From contig CAJTOM010000017.1 in the NCBI GenBank assembly GCA_910577915.1, forward strand, positions 1 through 36,544: a stretch of DNA of 36,544 nt. Direction: 5' to 3'. The notes below the pieces were generated by a model that saw nothing but the letters and a program-made list of their open reading frames with translations, had not been told where the DNA came from and did not search any database. Shown in pieces: positions 30,256 through 36,544 of the stretch (position 1 is its first letter; each line of letters opens with the position of its first letter). A program made the position numbers and the translations under genes. Origin of the DNA: an uncultured Oscillospiraceae bacterium (GTDB lineage Bacteria > Bacillota > Clostridia > Oscillospirales > Oscillospiraceae).

Positions 30256-31839
30256 TCACTCCAGCATCCGCCGGATATATTCAAATTCCTGGTCATGGAC
30301 AAAGTGGAGCTCGACCCGCTTGTCCCTGTGCAAAAAAATCGACTCCACCAGCATTGCCACATCTTTTCGCAAAAATCCTGTCTGGCCCGCATAAGGCGCA
30401 AACAGCTTTGCCCACTCACATTCAAGAATTGTCCTATCCTCAATCTTTTGAATTTCCTCCCGGATTTCCTGTTTCCGCTGTCTCAATGTATTCAATTCGT
30501 TCTGAAAGCTGCGGCGCAGTTCGTCCGCTTCCTCCGATGTGATCATGCCGTCCGCTGTATTTGGCTCCAGACTGGAAATCAAAAATTGCTGTCTTGCCGC
30601 CGCCTGCTCAGTCGCTTCTATTTGAGCTTGCAGCCGTAAGATCTGTCGGTGGAGCTTGTCTTCCAGGTTCTCCGTGGCAATCATGCTGCACAGCGATACG
30701 ACTTGTTCAATATGCTCCCGAACCTTTTGCTGTACAGCTACTTCCAGCTTCTCCGCCGGCATACGACAGCCAGCACAGTTTCCTGTACCCTCCTTCTCCA
30801 GAGAACAGCGGTAGTAGGTGTACTTCCCTACCGGCTGCCTAGTCAGCGTATTTTGACAGTCTGCGCACCGGACAAGCCCGGAGAGCAAATATGTCTTTTT
30901 CGCACTCGGTGAAATTCTGCTGTCCGTTTTGAGGACGCGCTCTACCGCACGAAAACACTCATCTGAAATGATTGCCTCATGTGCCTTTTCCTTGATAGAC
31001 CACTCATCTTGTGGAAGTCGTTTTGTCAATTTGGGATAAAACGGATTTGATTTCGTTTTTCCCTGCTCCAATGTGCCTGTGTAGATGCGGTTTTTCAATA
31101 TCCGTATCACAGGCCCGGGGTACCAGAGGGGAACATCGTTCTTCTGGAATGCGTATGTGCAGTTCGACCCGGATCTTCGCTTGTGTTCCGCCGGGCTTGG
31201 AATTCCCAATTGATTGAGCCTGCCTGCAATTCGGTCGGCGCTCATTCCCTCCAGCCTCCATCGAAAGATGTCCCGGATCACAGTTGCCGCCGGCTCATCC
31301 ACAACGAGCTGATGCCGGTTCAGCGAATTCCGTTTATATCCATACACCGGGTTGCTTCCGGTGTATTCTCCCCGTTCGCGTTTGACCTTGAGTTGGCTGG
31401 AAATCTTCTTTGACAAATCCATGCTATAGGCCTGATTGATCAGCGTACGGATCGGGATAAAAAAGTCCTGCTGGTTCTGCCACAGATACAGCATGTCAAC
31501 ATCATCCTGAACAGCAATAAACCGCACATTCTTTTTGGAGAACTCCCGGAACAGCATATCGCCAGCATCCAAATAATTCCGGCTGAATCGGGATAGATCT
31601 TTTACGATGACGCAGTTTATCTTGCCAGCTTCGATTTCCCGCATCATCTCCTGATAGGCCGGACGGTCGAAATTTAAGCCAGTCCGGCCGTTGTCAACCT
31701 TGATGGAGCACAATTCAATGTTTTCGTACTGGCTGATATGATCCATAATAATTGACAGCTGGGTGTGAATGGTATTGCTTGGGTCTTCCTGAACTCCCTT
31801 TGATGTTCTCAAATAAGCGGCGGCATTCCAGCGTTTCAT
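30256..31839 (-). CDS. Large serine recombinase 2
   Basis: A 527-residue large serine recombinase only distantly similar to its neighbour. Resolvase domain: S13 in AAYLRTSKG, then VIVKDLSRFSRNYLDAGD and YSMDLSKKIS. Recombinase domain: PVYGYKRNS and ...GRLNQLGIPSP. The zinc ribbon is RCADCQNTL with a later GNCAGC, followed by a coiled coil. The ORF is open to 31938, but ATG 31839, with GGGAGA eight bases upstream, starts directly at the catalytic domain. It ends in its own terminator. The C-terminus ends RVELHFVHDQEFEYIRRML. Two full-length recombinases imply nested or composite elements. Confidence 0.9.
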   Translation of the reverse strand: MKRWNAAAYLRTSKGVQEDPSNTIHTQLSIIMDHISQYENIELCSIKVDNGRTGLNFDRPAYQEMMREIEAGKINCVIVKDLSRFSRNYLDAGDMLFREFSKKNVRFIAVQDDVDMLYLWQNQQDFFIPIRTLINQAYSMDLSKKISSQLKVKRERGEYTGSNPVYGYKRNSLNRHQLVVDEPAATVIRDIFRWRLEGMSADRIAGRLNQLGIPSPAEHKRRSGSNCTYAFQKNDVPLWYPGPVIRILKNRIYTGTLEQGKTKSNPFYPKLTKRLPQDEWSIKEKAHEAIISDECFRAVERVLKTDSRISPSAKKTYLLSGLVRCADCQNTLTRQPVGKYTYYRCSLEKEGTGNCAGCRMPAEKLEVAVQQKVREHIEQVVSLCSMIATENLEDKLHRQILRLQAQIEATEQAAARQQFLISSLEPNTADGMITSEEADELRRSFQNELNTLRQRKQEIREEIQKIEDRTILECEWAKLFAPYAGQTGFLRKDVAMLVESIFLHRDKRVELHFVHDQEFEYIRRMLE

Positions 31840-31859
31840 TTGTATTCTCCCATCATTCT

Positions 31860-32294
31860 CTATTTTAAGGATTCTACCATAAAACCGGGATGCAGGGAAA
31901 CACAGTCTGGCGCATTTTGCAAATATTTTTTCAGCCACATCGCCAGGTCCGCACAGTAAATTCTCAGCAGTTCCGGATGAAGGGTATGTTGAATGATTCC
32001 CAACGGCGGCAGTGCGTTGATGTGTTCAAAAACCAAACAGATCATCTCCATCGTGTCCATCATTGTGAACTCCTTGCGGCAGCCAGCTATGATGGTCTGC
32101 AAAAAAGTATCACGACATTCTATCTGCCGTGACGCAATCTCTATTAAGATTCCCGCACTTTTGTATGCGTTTTGGTTGATGATTTTGTTATCCCAATTTT
32201 CGTTGAGAACATCAATCCCGCAAGAGTTAAGTGAGAAGTCCAAATCATCATGATAATTGGTCAATAAGTATTGTAAATGGTTGTTTGTATACAT
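31860..32294 (-). CDS. Hypothetical protein (144 residues)
   Basis: A soluble 144-residue protein, AT-rich like the region, with GGAGGTGC seven bases before ATG 32294. It starts MYTNNHLQYLLTNYHDDLD and ends HPGFMVESLK; predicted mostly helical with five scattered Cys (CGID, IECRD, GCRKE, CLVF, YCADLAMWLKKYL). No signal peptide, membrane segment or motif that I recognise. It stops 20 nt before the serine recombinase 2 start, in the same direction, so the two may form one transcript. Confidence 0.65.
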   Translation of the reverse strand: MYTNNHLQYLLTNYHDDLDFSLNSCGIDVLNENWDNKIINQNAYKSAGILIEIASRQIECRDTFLQTIIAGCRKEFTMMDTMEMICLVFEHINALPPLGIIQHTLHPELLRIYCADLAMWLKKYLQNAPDCVSLHPGFMVESLK

Positions 32295-32404
32295 AATAGC
32301 ACCTCCACGTATATAATATTTTAAATTCTATTGGTATTAAATTGGAGATTAATCAGGTGTTTCAGATTTTCTGTTGCCCATGTACTTCTCGTTCCTTAGT
32401 ATTT

Positions 32405-32449
32405 TGTCGAATCTTGTCAAAACATGTCGAATATCTGGCTCGTTATAAT
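32405..32449 (+). promoter_or_regulatory. Promoter with three 10-bp-phased direct repeats (activator-type)
   Basis: TGTCGAAT (32405), TGTCAAAA (32415) and TGTCGAAT (32425) recur exactly every 10 bp, on one face of the helix, 12 bp before TATAAT (32444-32449). No good -35 is present, as is usual for promoters that need an activator. Transcription would run right, through the hairpin at 32452 and the left inverted repeat, into the ATP-grasp gene. The middle repeat also contains a TTGACA on the opposite strand, so a leftward promoter for the 144-residue ORF cannot be excluded. Confidence 0.55.
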
Positions 32450-32451
32450 TA

Positions 32452-32490
32452 AAGCATGTACTATTATATATGAAATACATGCTTATTTTT
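32452..32490. terminator. Hairpin AAGCATGTA/TACATGCTT with T-run
   Basis: A perfect 9-bp inverted repeat (32452-32460 with 32476-32484), 15-nt loop, followed by ATTTTT. On the + strand it would form right after the predicted start of transcription, so it could be an attenuator; as DNA it could be a regulator site. Confidence 0.5.
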
Positions 32491-32499
32491 GAAGAATCT

Positions 32500-32566
32500 C
32501 CCAATTTTTCAACCTTTTTCTGCTTTTCTTGGGCGCTCCATTAGTCGTACTAATGCAACAATTGGG
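32500..32566. repeat. Nested inverted repeats
   Basis: CCCAATT (32500-32506) faces AATTGGG (32560-32566), and within them CATTAGT-CGT-ACTAATG (32539-32555) is a second perfect palindrome. No gene covers this stretch. Could be recombinase arm sites, operators or an RNA structure. Confidence 0.5.
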
Positions 32567-32623
32567 AAATAGATGAAAAATTCTGGATTTTTTCGATCCA
32601 ATATGATAAAATAAGTTAATCAC

Positions 32624-32677
32624 GGATAATACACAATTATCAATGATCTGTCCTATGAGATAATCTGGAATGGTCTG
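32624..32677 (+). repeat. Left copy of a 54-bp perfect inverted repeat
   Basis: Identical over 54 bp to the reverse complement of 36248-36301. Inside, GATAAT-ACACA-ATTATC (32625-32641) is a short palindrome of the size of a tyrosine recombinase core site, and a third GATAAT follows at 32659. The repeat ends 30 nt before the ATP-grasp start codon. The two copies bound a 3.7-kb segment holding exactly two complete genes. Confidence 0.92.
32637..32664 (+). promoter_or_regulatory. Possible promoter inside the inverted repeat (left copy)
   Basis: TTATCA (32637-32642), 16-bp spacer, GATAAT (32659-32664), reading inward. The right copy has the identical element reading toward the ATPase gene (TTATCA 36283-36288, GATAAT 36261-36266). 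Moderate match only. Confidence 0.4.
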
Positions 32678-32706
32678 CAGAAAAGAAATGACAGGGGATG
32701 TGGTTC

Positions 32707-33765
32707 ATGTATAAAAAAAAGATCAGAGAGCAACTCCAAGAACTGATATCTCTTGCGAAACAGAGAAGTAGTACTGTTTACATAGCCATTATTGCAAGCA
32801 CACAAGATCACTCTGAAAAGTGGGCGGATTATGACCTGCACTCAGTAAAAACAAGCTATTTGGCACGGCACGAACTGGAAGAAATCATCGCATCATTTCG
32901 TGAATACAGTGCCTACTTAGAGGTTTATACAGACATAGAAGATTTTTTAAAAGCGTTATACACCGAAACACTGAAAACTCAGCCAACCATAATTTTTGAA
33001 ACCAGCTCGAAAGGCATTGGCCATGGCCGCGACGCACTTGTCCCCGCGCTTTGTGATCTGCTCAACTACTCTCACTTGGGTTCAGACGCTACTTCATGTG
33101 TTCTGTGCTCCAGTAAGTATCAGTGGACAAGCATTCTGAGAGGGAATGGACTTTCCACACCCGAAAGTTATCTTTTCTCCCATAACTGCTGGTATGCGGA
33201 ACCGCCTGTTGGAAAAAAATACATCCTAAAACTAAATAACGAGTGTGCAAGTATTGGTTTGTCTGCAAATAATGTAATGATCTACGATGGAATGAATCTC
33301 ACAAGGAGAGCGGCGCAGCTGCAAAAGGACTATTGCCAACAAGTAATTGCACAAGAATTTATCAGCGGTTACGAAGTTGAGGTGCCAATTTTGGTTAATC
33401 GGCATTTTCAATCAGTCTTTCCGCCAGTCGGCCTATCCGCAGAGGGAGAATTATATCATAAAGAACGGTTCTTTGATTATGATACAATATTCACCGATGA
33501 CTATACCCTATATGATTTTTCAAATGTAATGCCTGCCGCAGCAGCTCATTTGCGGGATGCGGCTTACCGAATCATTGACCTCCTTGATCTCAGCGGATAT
33601 ATGCGTATTGATTTCCGTGTCCGTGAGGACGGGGAGTATTTTGTTATCGACATAAACAATGACCCATGTATCAACTCCTGCGGTTCATTTCTTAAGAGCC
33701 TTGAACTTTTAGGGATCGATCCCAAAGACATTGCCGGAATATTGATTGGGAACAAAATGCTTTAG
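32707..33765 (+). CDS. ATP-grasp ligase, D-Ala-D-Ala ligase-like fold
   Basis: A 352-residue ATP-grasp protein. The order of motifs resembles Ddl-type ligases: central ATP-binding Lys K175 in YILKLNNECASIGL, IAQEFISGYEVEVPILV (adenine/hinge region), R300-I-D-F-R304 and V313-I-D-I-N-N-D-P-C, the Mg2+-binding strand (usual form VxEINxxPG). Such enzymes join a carboxylate to an amine through an acyl phosphate. The first ~90 residues are not Ddl-like, so the substrate could be a peptide or amino acid other than D-Ala. ATG 32707 is preferred (AGGGGATG upstream); ATG 32698 lies too close. Its last 4 bp overlap the stop of the opposite-strand ATPase gene. Confidence 0.82.
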   Translation: MYKKKIREQLQELISLAKQRSSTVYIAIIASTQDHSEKWADYDLHSVKTSYLARHELEEIIASFREYSAYLEVYTDIEDFLKALYTETLKTQPTIIFETSSKGIGHGRDALVPALCDLLNYSHLGSDATSCVLCSSKYQWTSILRGNGLSTPESYLFSHNCWYAEPPVGKKYILKLNNECASIGLSANNVMIYDGMNLTRRAAQLQKDYCQQVIAQEFISGYEVEVPILVNRHFQSVFPPVGLSAEGELYHKERFFDYDTIFTDDYTLYDFSNVMPAAAAHLRDAAYRIIDLLDLSGYMRIDFRVREDGEYFVIDINNDPCINSCGSFLKSLELLGIDPKDIAGILIGNKML

Positions 33766-36173
33766 TCGCTCCAAATCTGCATATCGCTAAACAACAACCA
33801 TCGTCCCCAAAAACTCCATGCCGGACCAACAAGCGGCTCTGACAAAATGTTCCAATTGGATGTCGATCGTTCAGGTAATTGTCCACGCTCAATTCGCTCA
33901 AACATGATCCTCTGACGCGTGGAGAAGTAGTTGCGGTCATGGTCTAACGGGTGAAACCGGAATACGCTCTCCAGTGAGACATGATCTATTGGCGATAATC
34001 CTGCCAGATACCTTATAATATGATAGTTATTACCTACAATATAGGGGTAGTAGTCGTCTACATCGTCGATATACCGTATTTCTGCGTAGAGCTTGTCAAT
34101 TTTTTGAACTGCCACAACAACGTCGCCCTTATAGCACATCATAACGGCTTGATTGTTTCTTAAAAGAATCTGCGAGATGGTATCGCCGGACATCGCTTCA
34201 ATCAGGGGCTCCATCTGTTCTATCGCCATCTGAATTTCCTCTGGAGTTTGGATTTGCCCACCCAGCAATTCGGCAATTAACAGGTTGTTTACTAGGGAAT
34301 CTATCACCCCGTGGGGTACAGACTCCTGCCCCACAAGCTCCAAAGCCTCGGACAATAAGTCAATAGCCTCTTGGTATTTTCCGACCACGATAGAGTTAGC
34401 GCTGCAATTGATGAGGGCAATGTAATAGGGGTATTTACTCGGTGATTGCAACAAATTCTTTCTAAAAAAATTTACAGCCTCTTTCGTGTAATGGTAGGCT
34501 GTGTCCACCGTATAGCAATAGTTGCATTTGGACAAAAAATCATACTCCAACCACTCTATTCCACGATCTGTCGCGGCATATTTCCGCTTTGTCTGCTCGA
34601 TTCGCTTAAGCAGGCTGGTCATGGATTTGTCATGCAATTCGTATTGTGCACCGATAGCCAATAACGCCCCGCGCATCCACTGGTAGGGAGATTGTAAACG
34701 AAAGTCATCATCTTCTACCCAACTCTGTAGTGTTACCAGTGATTCTGCATATGCAGACTGTAGAATTGAACCGTTAATTTGTGCTACGGCTTTTATATAA
34801 TCTACCTCAAATGCCAGTTGCTGCTCTTTGCACCGGCATATTGCCTGTCGGGTGGCAGAATAATCTCCCTGAAAAAAACGGCTGTATAAATCCAGCAGTT
34901 GGCGATAATCAGTGAGCAGACCGCAACGTTCCAATAATTCTATTTGCGCAGTCAGTAATACAGGCGTTGCACGATAGGCGTGATACTCGTTCAACGCAGC
35001 TAAGATATAATATATAGCGGCCCTTTGCTCCTCGCCTGCTTTCAACAGCTCATCAGCCATATAGGAATAGTTAGATGGCATCAATTCATGGATACAGTTT
35101 GCCAGTTCATAGTGGAATTGCCGGTTCTTCATGTTCAGATCATAAAACGATTGCCAGACAGCCCGGTAAGTGAAAGCCAAAATATTAACATCCTGGGTTA
35201 AAATATTTTGGTTGATTACATCTCCTACACTTTCTGTAAATACTGCCTGATCATACCTCAAGAAATGCTGCAACATTTTTCGGTAAAATCGCTCTCCAAT
35301 CAAAGAAGCTTTATCAAGCATCTCAACAGCTCGATTATATCGCAATTCACTCAGATTCTCCCGAAGTCGATGCAAAATAACATCATGATAAACCCGACTT
35401 GCATTGACCGAGCCAGATTCATTTTCCCCAATCAATTCCGCAAGCTGACAAATTATTCCGATATTCCCGCCTGATAAGTGATGAATCTGCCGTAATAAAT
35501 CTGGTGTAAGTTCCAGACTGTGGAACAAAGTCTTTATGACATATTCCATATCCTCCTCCGTGATGACCCCGATTTCAAAGCGTTGGTCAAATTGAATTTG
35601 ATTGATAAGTCCTGCCCCTTTACTGGCGCTCGTGCAGATGAACATGCACCCTTTTGTATGAAAAGCTGATGTTAATAACTTTTGCAGAAAGTGGATGGAT
35701 GCTTTGTCCCAACGATCAATTTCCTCACATAAAAATACGGCTTTCATTGCACCGATTACCCGCTCTAATCTCGTTATCAACTCTACCTCTACACCGTTGA
35801 ATATTGCCGCATAGACTTTTTTCTGTGACATCAACTGTGAGATGCACTTTCCCACATATGGGACAAGCTCGATAAAAGGCTTCCCAATATTGGTATAATT
35901 GACTTTTGTGATGTCTTCTTCTTGGACAAGCATTCCTGTAAAAGGCAAAAAATCCCAAGCGGGATCGATTCCTGTATGATCTGGACGGCAGTGCAATACT
36001 CGAATGCCGGATTGAGCAGAATAGTATTCCTTTAATTGTTCTAATAAATAGTGTTTACCTCTTCCGGCTGGTGCCTCAATGAGATAGCTGGCAGAGGTAT
36101 TGTCGTGCCTTGTGATTGCATTGAAAATTGAGGTTTGTCCCAACTGCTGCTCAATTACTCGATTTCTTTCCAA
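33762..36173 (-). CDS. STAND/MalT-like AAA ATPase with helical-repeat region
   Basis: An 803-residue protein. Residues ~8-270 form an AAA_16-like NTPase: P-loop APAGRGKH (37-41; the usual Ser/Thr after Lys is His), Walker B AVFLCEEIDRWDKAS (~145-159) where MalT-type proteins have DD, then FICTSASKG. Residues ~280-760 are helical, TPR-like, as in signal-sensing STAND regulators. No helix-turn-helix is visible at the C-terminus; instead the last ~30 residues are rich in Trp (GPAWSFWGRW... IWSD). The start is TTG 36173, with AGGAGGGAG upstream; the frame is open to 36221. It is transcribed toward the ATP-grasp gene. Possible role: ATP-dependent sensor or switch partner of that gene. Confidence 0.78.
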   Translation of the reverse strand: MERNRVIEQQLGQTSIFNAITRHDNTSASYLIEAPAGRGKHYLLEQLKEYYSAQSGIRVLHCRPDHTGIDPAWDFLPFTGMLVQEEDITKVNYTNIGKPFIELVPYVGKCISQLMSQKKVYAAIFNGVEVELITRLERVIGAMKAVFLCEEIDRWDKASIHFLQKLLTSAFHTKGCMFICTSASKGAGLINQIQFDQRFEIGVITEEDMEYVIKTLFHSLELTPDLLRQIHHLSGGNIGIICQLAELIGENESGSVNASRVYHDVILHRLRENLSELRYNRAVEMLDKASLIGERFYRKMLQHFLRYDQAVFTESVGDVINQNILTQDVNILAFTYRAVWQSFYDLNMKNRQFHYELANCIHELMPSNYSYMADELLKAGEEQRAAIYYILAALNEYHAYRATPVLLTAQIELLERCGLLTDYRQLLDLYSRFFQGDYSATRQAICRCKEQQLAFEVDYIKAVAQINGSILQSAYAESLVTLQSWVEDDDFRLQSPYQWMRGALLAIGAQYELHDKSMTSLLKRIEQTKRKYAATDRGIEWLEYDFLSKCNYCYTVDTAYHYTKEAVNFFRKNLLQSPSKYPYYIALINCSANSIVVGKYQEAIDLLSEALELVGQESVPHGVIDSLVNNLLIAELLGGQIQTPEEIQMAIEQMEPLIEAMSGDTISQILLRNNQAVMMCYKGDVVVAVQKIDKLYAEIRYIDDVDDYYPYIVGNNYHIIRYLAGLSPIDHVSLESVFRFHPLDHDRNYFSTRQRIMFERIERGQLPERSTSNWNILSEPLVGPAWSFWGRWLLFSDMQIWSD

Positions 36174-36247
36174 TGTACTCCCTCCTGTATATCTGCAAAA
36201 AATCTCCAGTGAAATGTACACCCAATTCCCTGTAAATCAATTAGAAA

Positions 36248-36301
36248 CAGACCATTCCAGATTATCTCATAGGACAGATCATTGATAATTGTGTATTATC
36301 C
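36248..36301 (-). repeat. Right copy of the 54-bp perfect inverted repeat
   Basis: Exact reverse complement of 32624-32677. It lies 74 nt upstream of the TTG start of the ATPase gene and 14 nt from the terminator of the tyrosine recombinase. Sequences outside the two copies are unrelated. Confidence 0.92.
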
Positions 36302-36315
36302 ATAGTTCCAAGAGC

Positions 36316-36355
36316 AAGACGGGTACGTTGTAGATTCGGCGTACCCGTCTTTTCC
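36316..36355. terminator. Terminator between right repeat and tyrosine recombinase
   Basis: AAGACGGGTACG (36316-36327) pairs with CGTACCCGTCTT (36340-36351), and TTTT overlaps its end on the + strand. It insulates the invertible segment from the recombinase transcript. Confidence 0.8.
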
Positions 36356-36544
36356 TTATATCGAATGTATCTTGTTTCTGGGATGTTTTTCTGAGAGGAT
36401 ATCTCTCTGCTTCTTACCGGCCACATGGGTGTATATCTGTGTCGTCACAATGGAACTGTGACCCAGCAGCCGCTGGATGTAGCGGATATCAACGCCCTCC
36501 TCCAACAAGAGCGTGGCAAACGAATGGCGAAACATATGTGGCGT
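36356..36544 (-). CDS. Tyrosine recombinase/integrase, C-terminal part (partial)
   Basis: The last 62 residues of a phage-integrase family protein; the 5' part lies beyond the window. Catalytic motifs are intact: H-x-x-R in HMFRHSFATLLLEEG, LLGHSSIVTTQIYTHV with the conserved His and the nucleophilic Tyr of QIYTHV. The reading frame reaches the window edge without interruption. It faces left and stops 55 nt outside the right 54-bp inverted repeat, a common position for the enzyme that inverts an adjacent segment. Confidence 0.9.
   Translation of the reverse strand, partial: TPHMFRHSFATLLLEEGVDIRYIQRLLGHSSIVTTQIYTHVAGKKQRDILSEKHPRNKIHSI

Larger units (their letters stand above)
28347..36544. 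mobile_element. sigK-intervening (skin-like) integrated element, left part
   Basis: Begins where the sigma-K reading frame is broken and continues beyond the window. It contains two large serine recombinases, a tyrosine recombinase fragment and unknown ORFs, and becomes visibly AT-richer from about 30000 on, unlike the GC-rich chromosome to the left. The boundary is inferred from loss of sigma-K similarity; the crossover core cannot be defined without the other end. Parts right of 31860 may be a separate nested insertion. Confidence 0.65.

Noticed and set aside
32624..36301. Terminal inverted repeats of a DNA transposon
   Set aside because: No transposase lies between the repeats, no target-site duplication is visible outside them, and the genes inside are a ligase and an ATPase.

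Overview
The window looks like a GC-rich, spore-forming Clostridia chromosome, probably of the Oscillospiraceae (Flavonifractor/Lawsonibacter-like) type. This rests on gene content only: the Firmicutes rplU-prp-rpmA order, an L27 with a cleavable N-terminal extension, AGGAGG ribosome binding sites, consensus sigma-A promoters, corrinoid methyl-transfer genes, and a C-terminal sigma-K fragment. Genus is an inference.

Layout. 1-350: end of an rRNA operon (23S tail, 5S, terminator). 376-5582: housekeeping genes (Nudix, HAD, rplU-prp-rpmA facing left; DUF177-rpmF and a YgiQ-type radical SAM protein facing right). 5706-7397: a SIR2-like/TPR protein. 7478-10210: an ABC exporter with a long, structured leader. 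10218-12460: mrnC and rqcH.

12555-24712 is a catabolic island for corrinoid-dependent methyl transfer. It encodes a reductive activator, a GntR/UTRA regulator, two corrinoid proteins, DUF1638, two GPH-type transporters, an iron alcohol dehydrogenase, a 48-residue protein, a UroD-type methyltransferase, a threonine aldolase and a methyl-THF:corrinoid methyltransferase. That is every part of an acetogen-type demethylase (MT-I, corrinoid protein, MT-II, activator). Two promoters carry the same CTTGT-N4-ACAAG palindrome and two others carry degraded versions, so one regulator, probably the local GntR protein, may control the whole island. 24804-28276: YpsA-like protein, FMN riboswitch with ribU, DUF3786 and dinB.

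From 28278 the character changes. Two bases past the dinB stop, on the other strand, lies the last ~22 codons of sigma-K, cut off abruptly and followed by a large serine recombinase. This is the architecture of a sigK-intervening (skin-like) element, whose far end is outside the window. Inside it are a second serine recombinase, small unknown ORFs and an AT-rich module.

That module is the most unusual part. A D-Ala-D-Ala-ligase-like ATP-grasp gene and an 803-residue STAND-type ATPase gene converge with overlapping stop codons. The pair is enclosed by a perfect 54-bp inverted repeat (32624-32677 and 36248-36301). A tyrosine recombinase lies just outside the right repeat, and an apparently activator-dependent promoter with three 10-bp-phased repeats lies outside the left one. 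I read this as a possible 3.7-kb invertible switch. The alternative is one duplicated promoter serving both genes.
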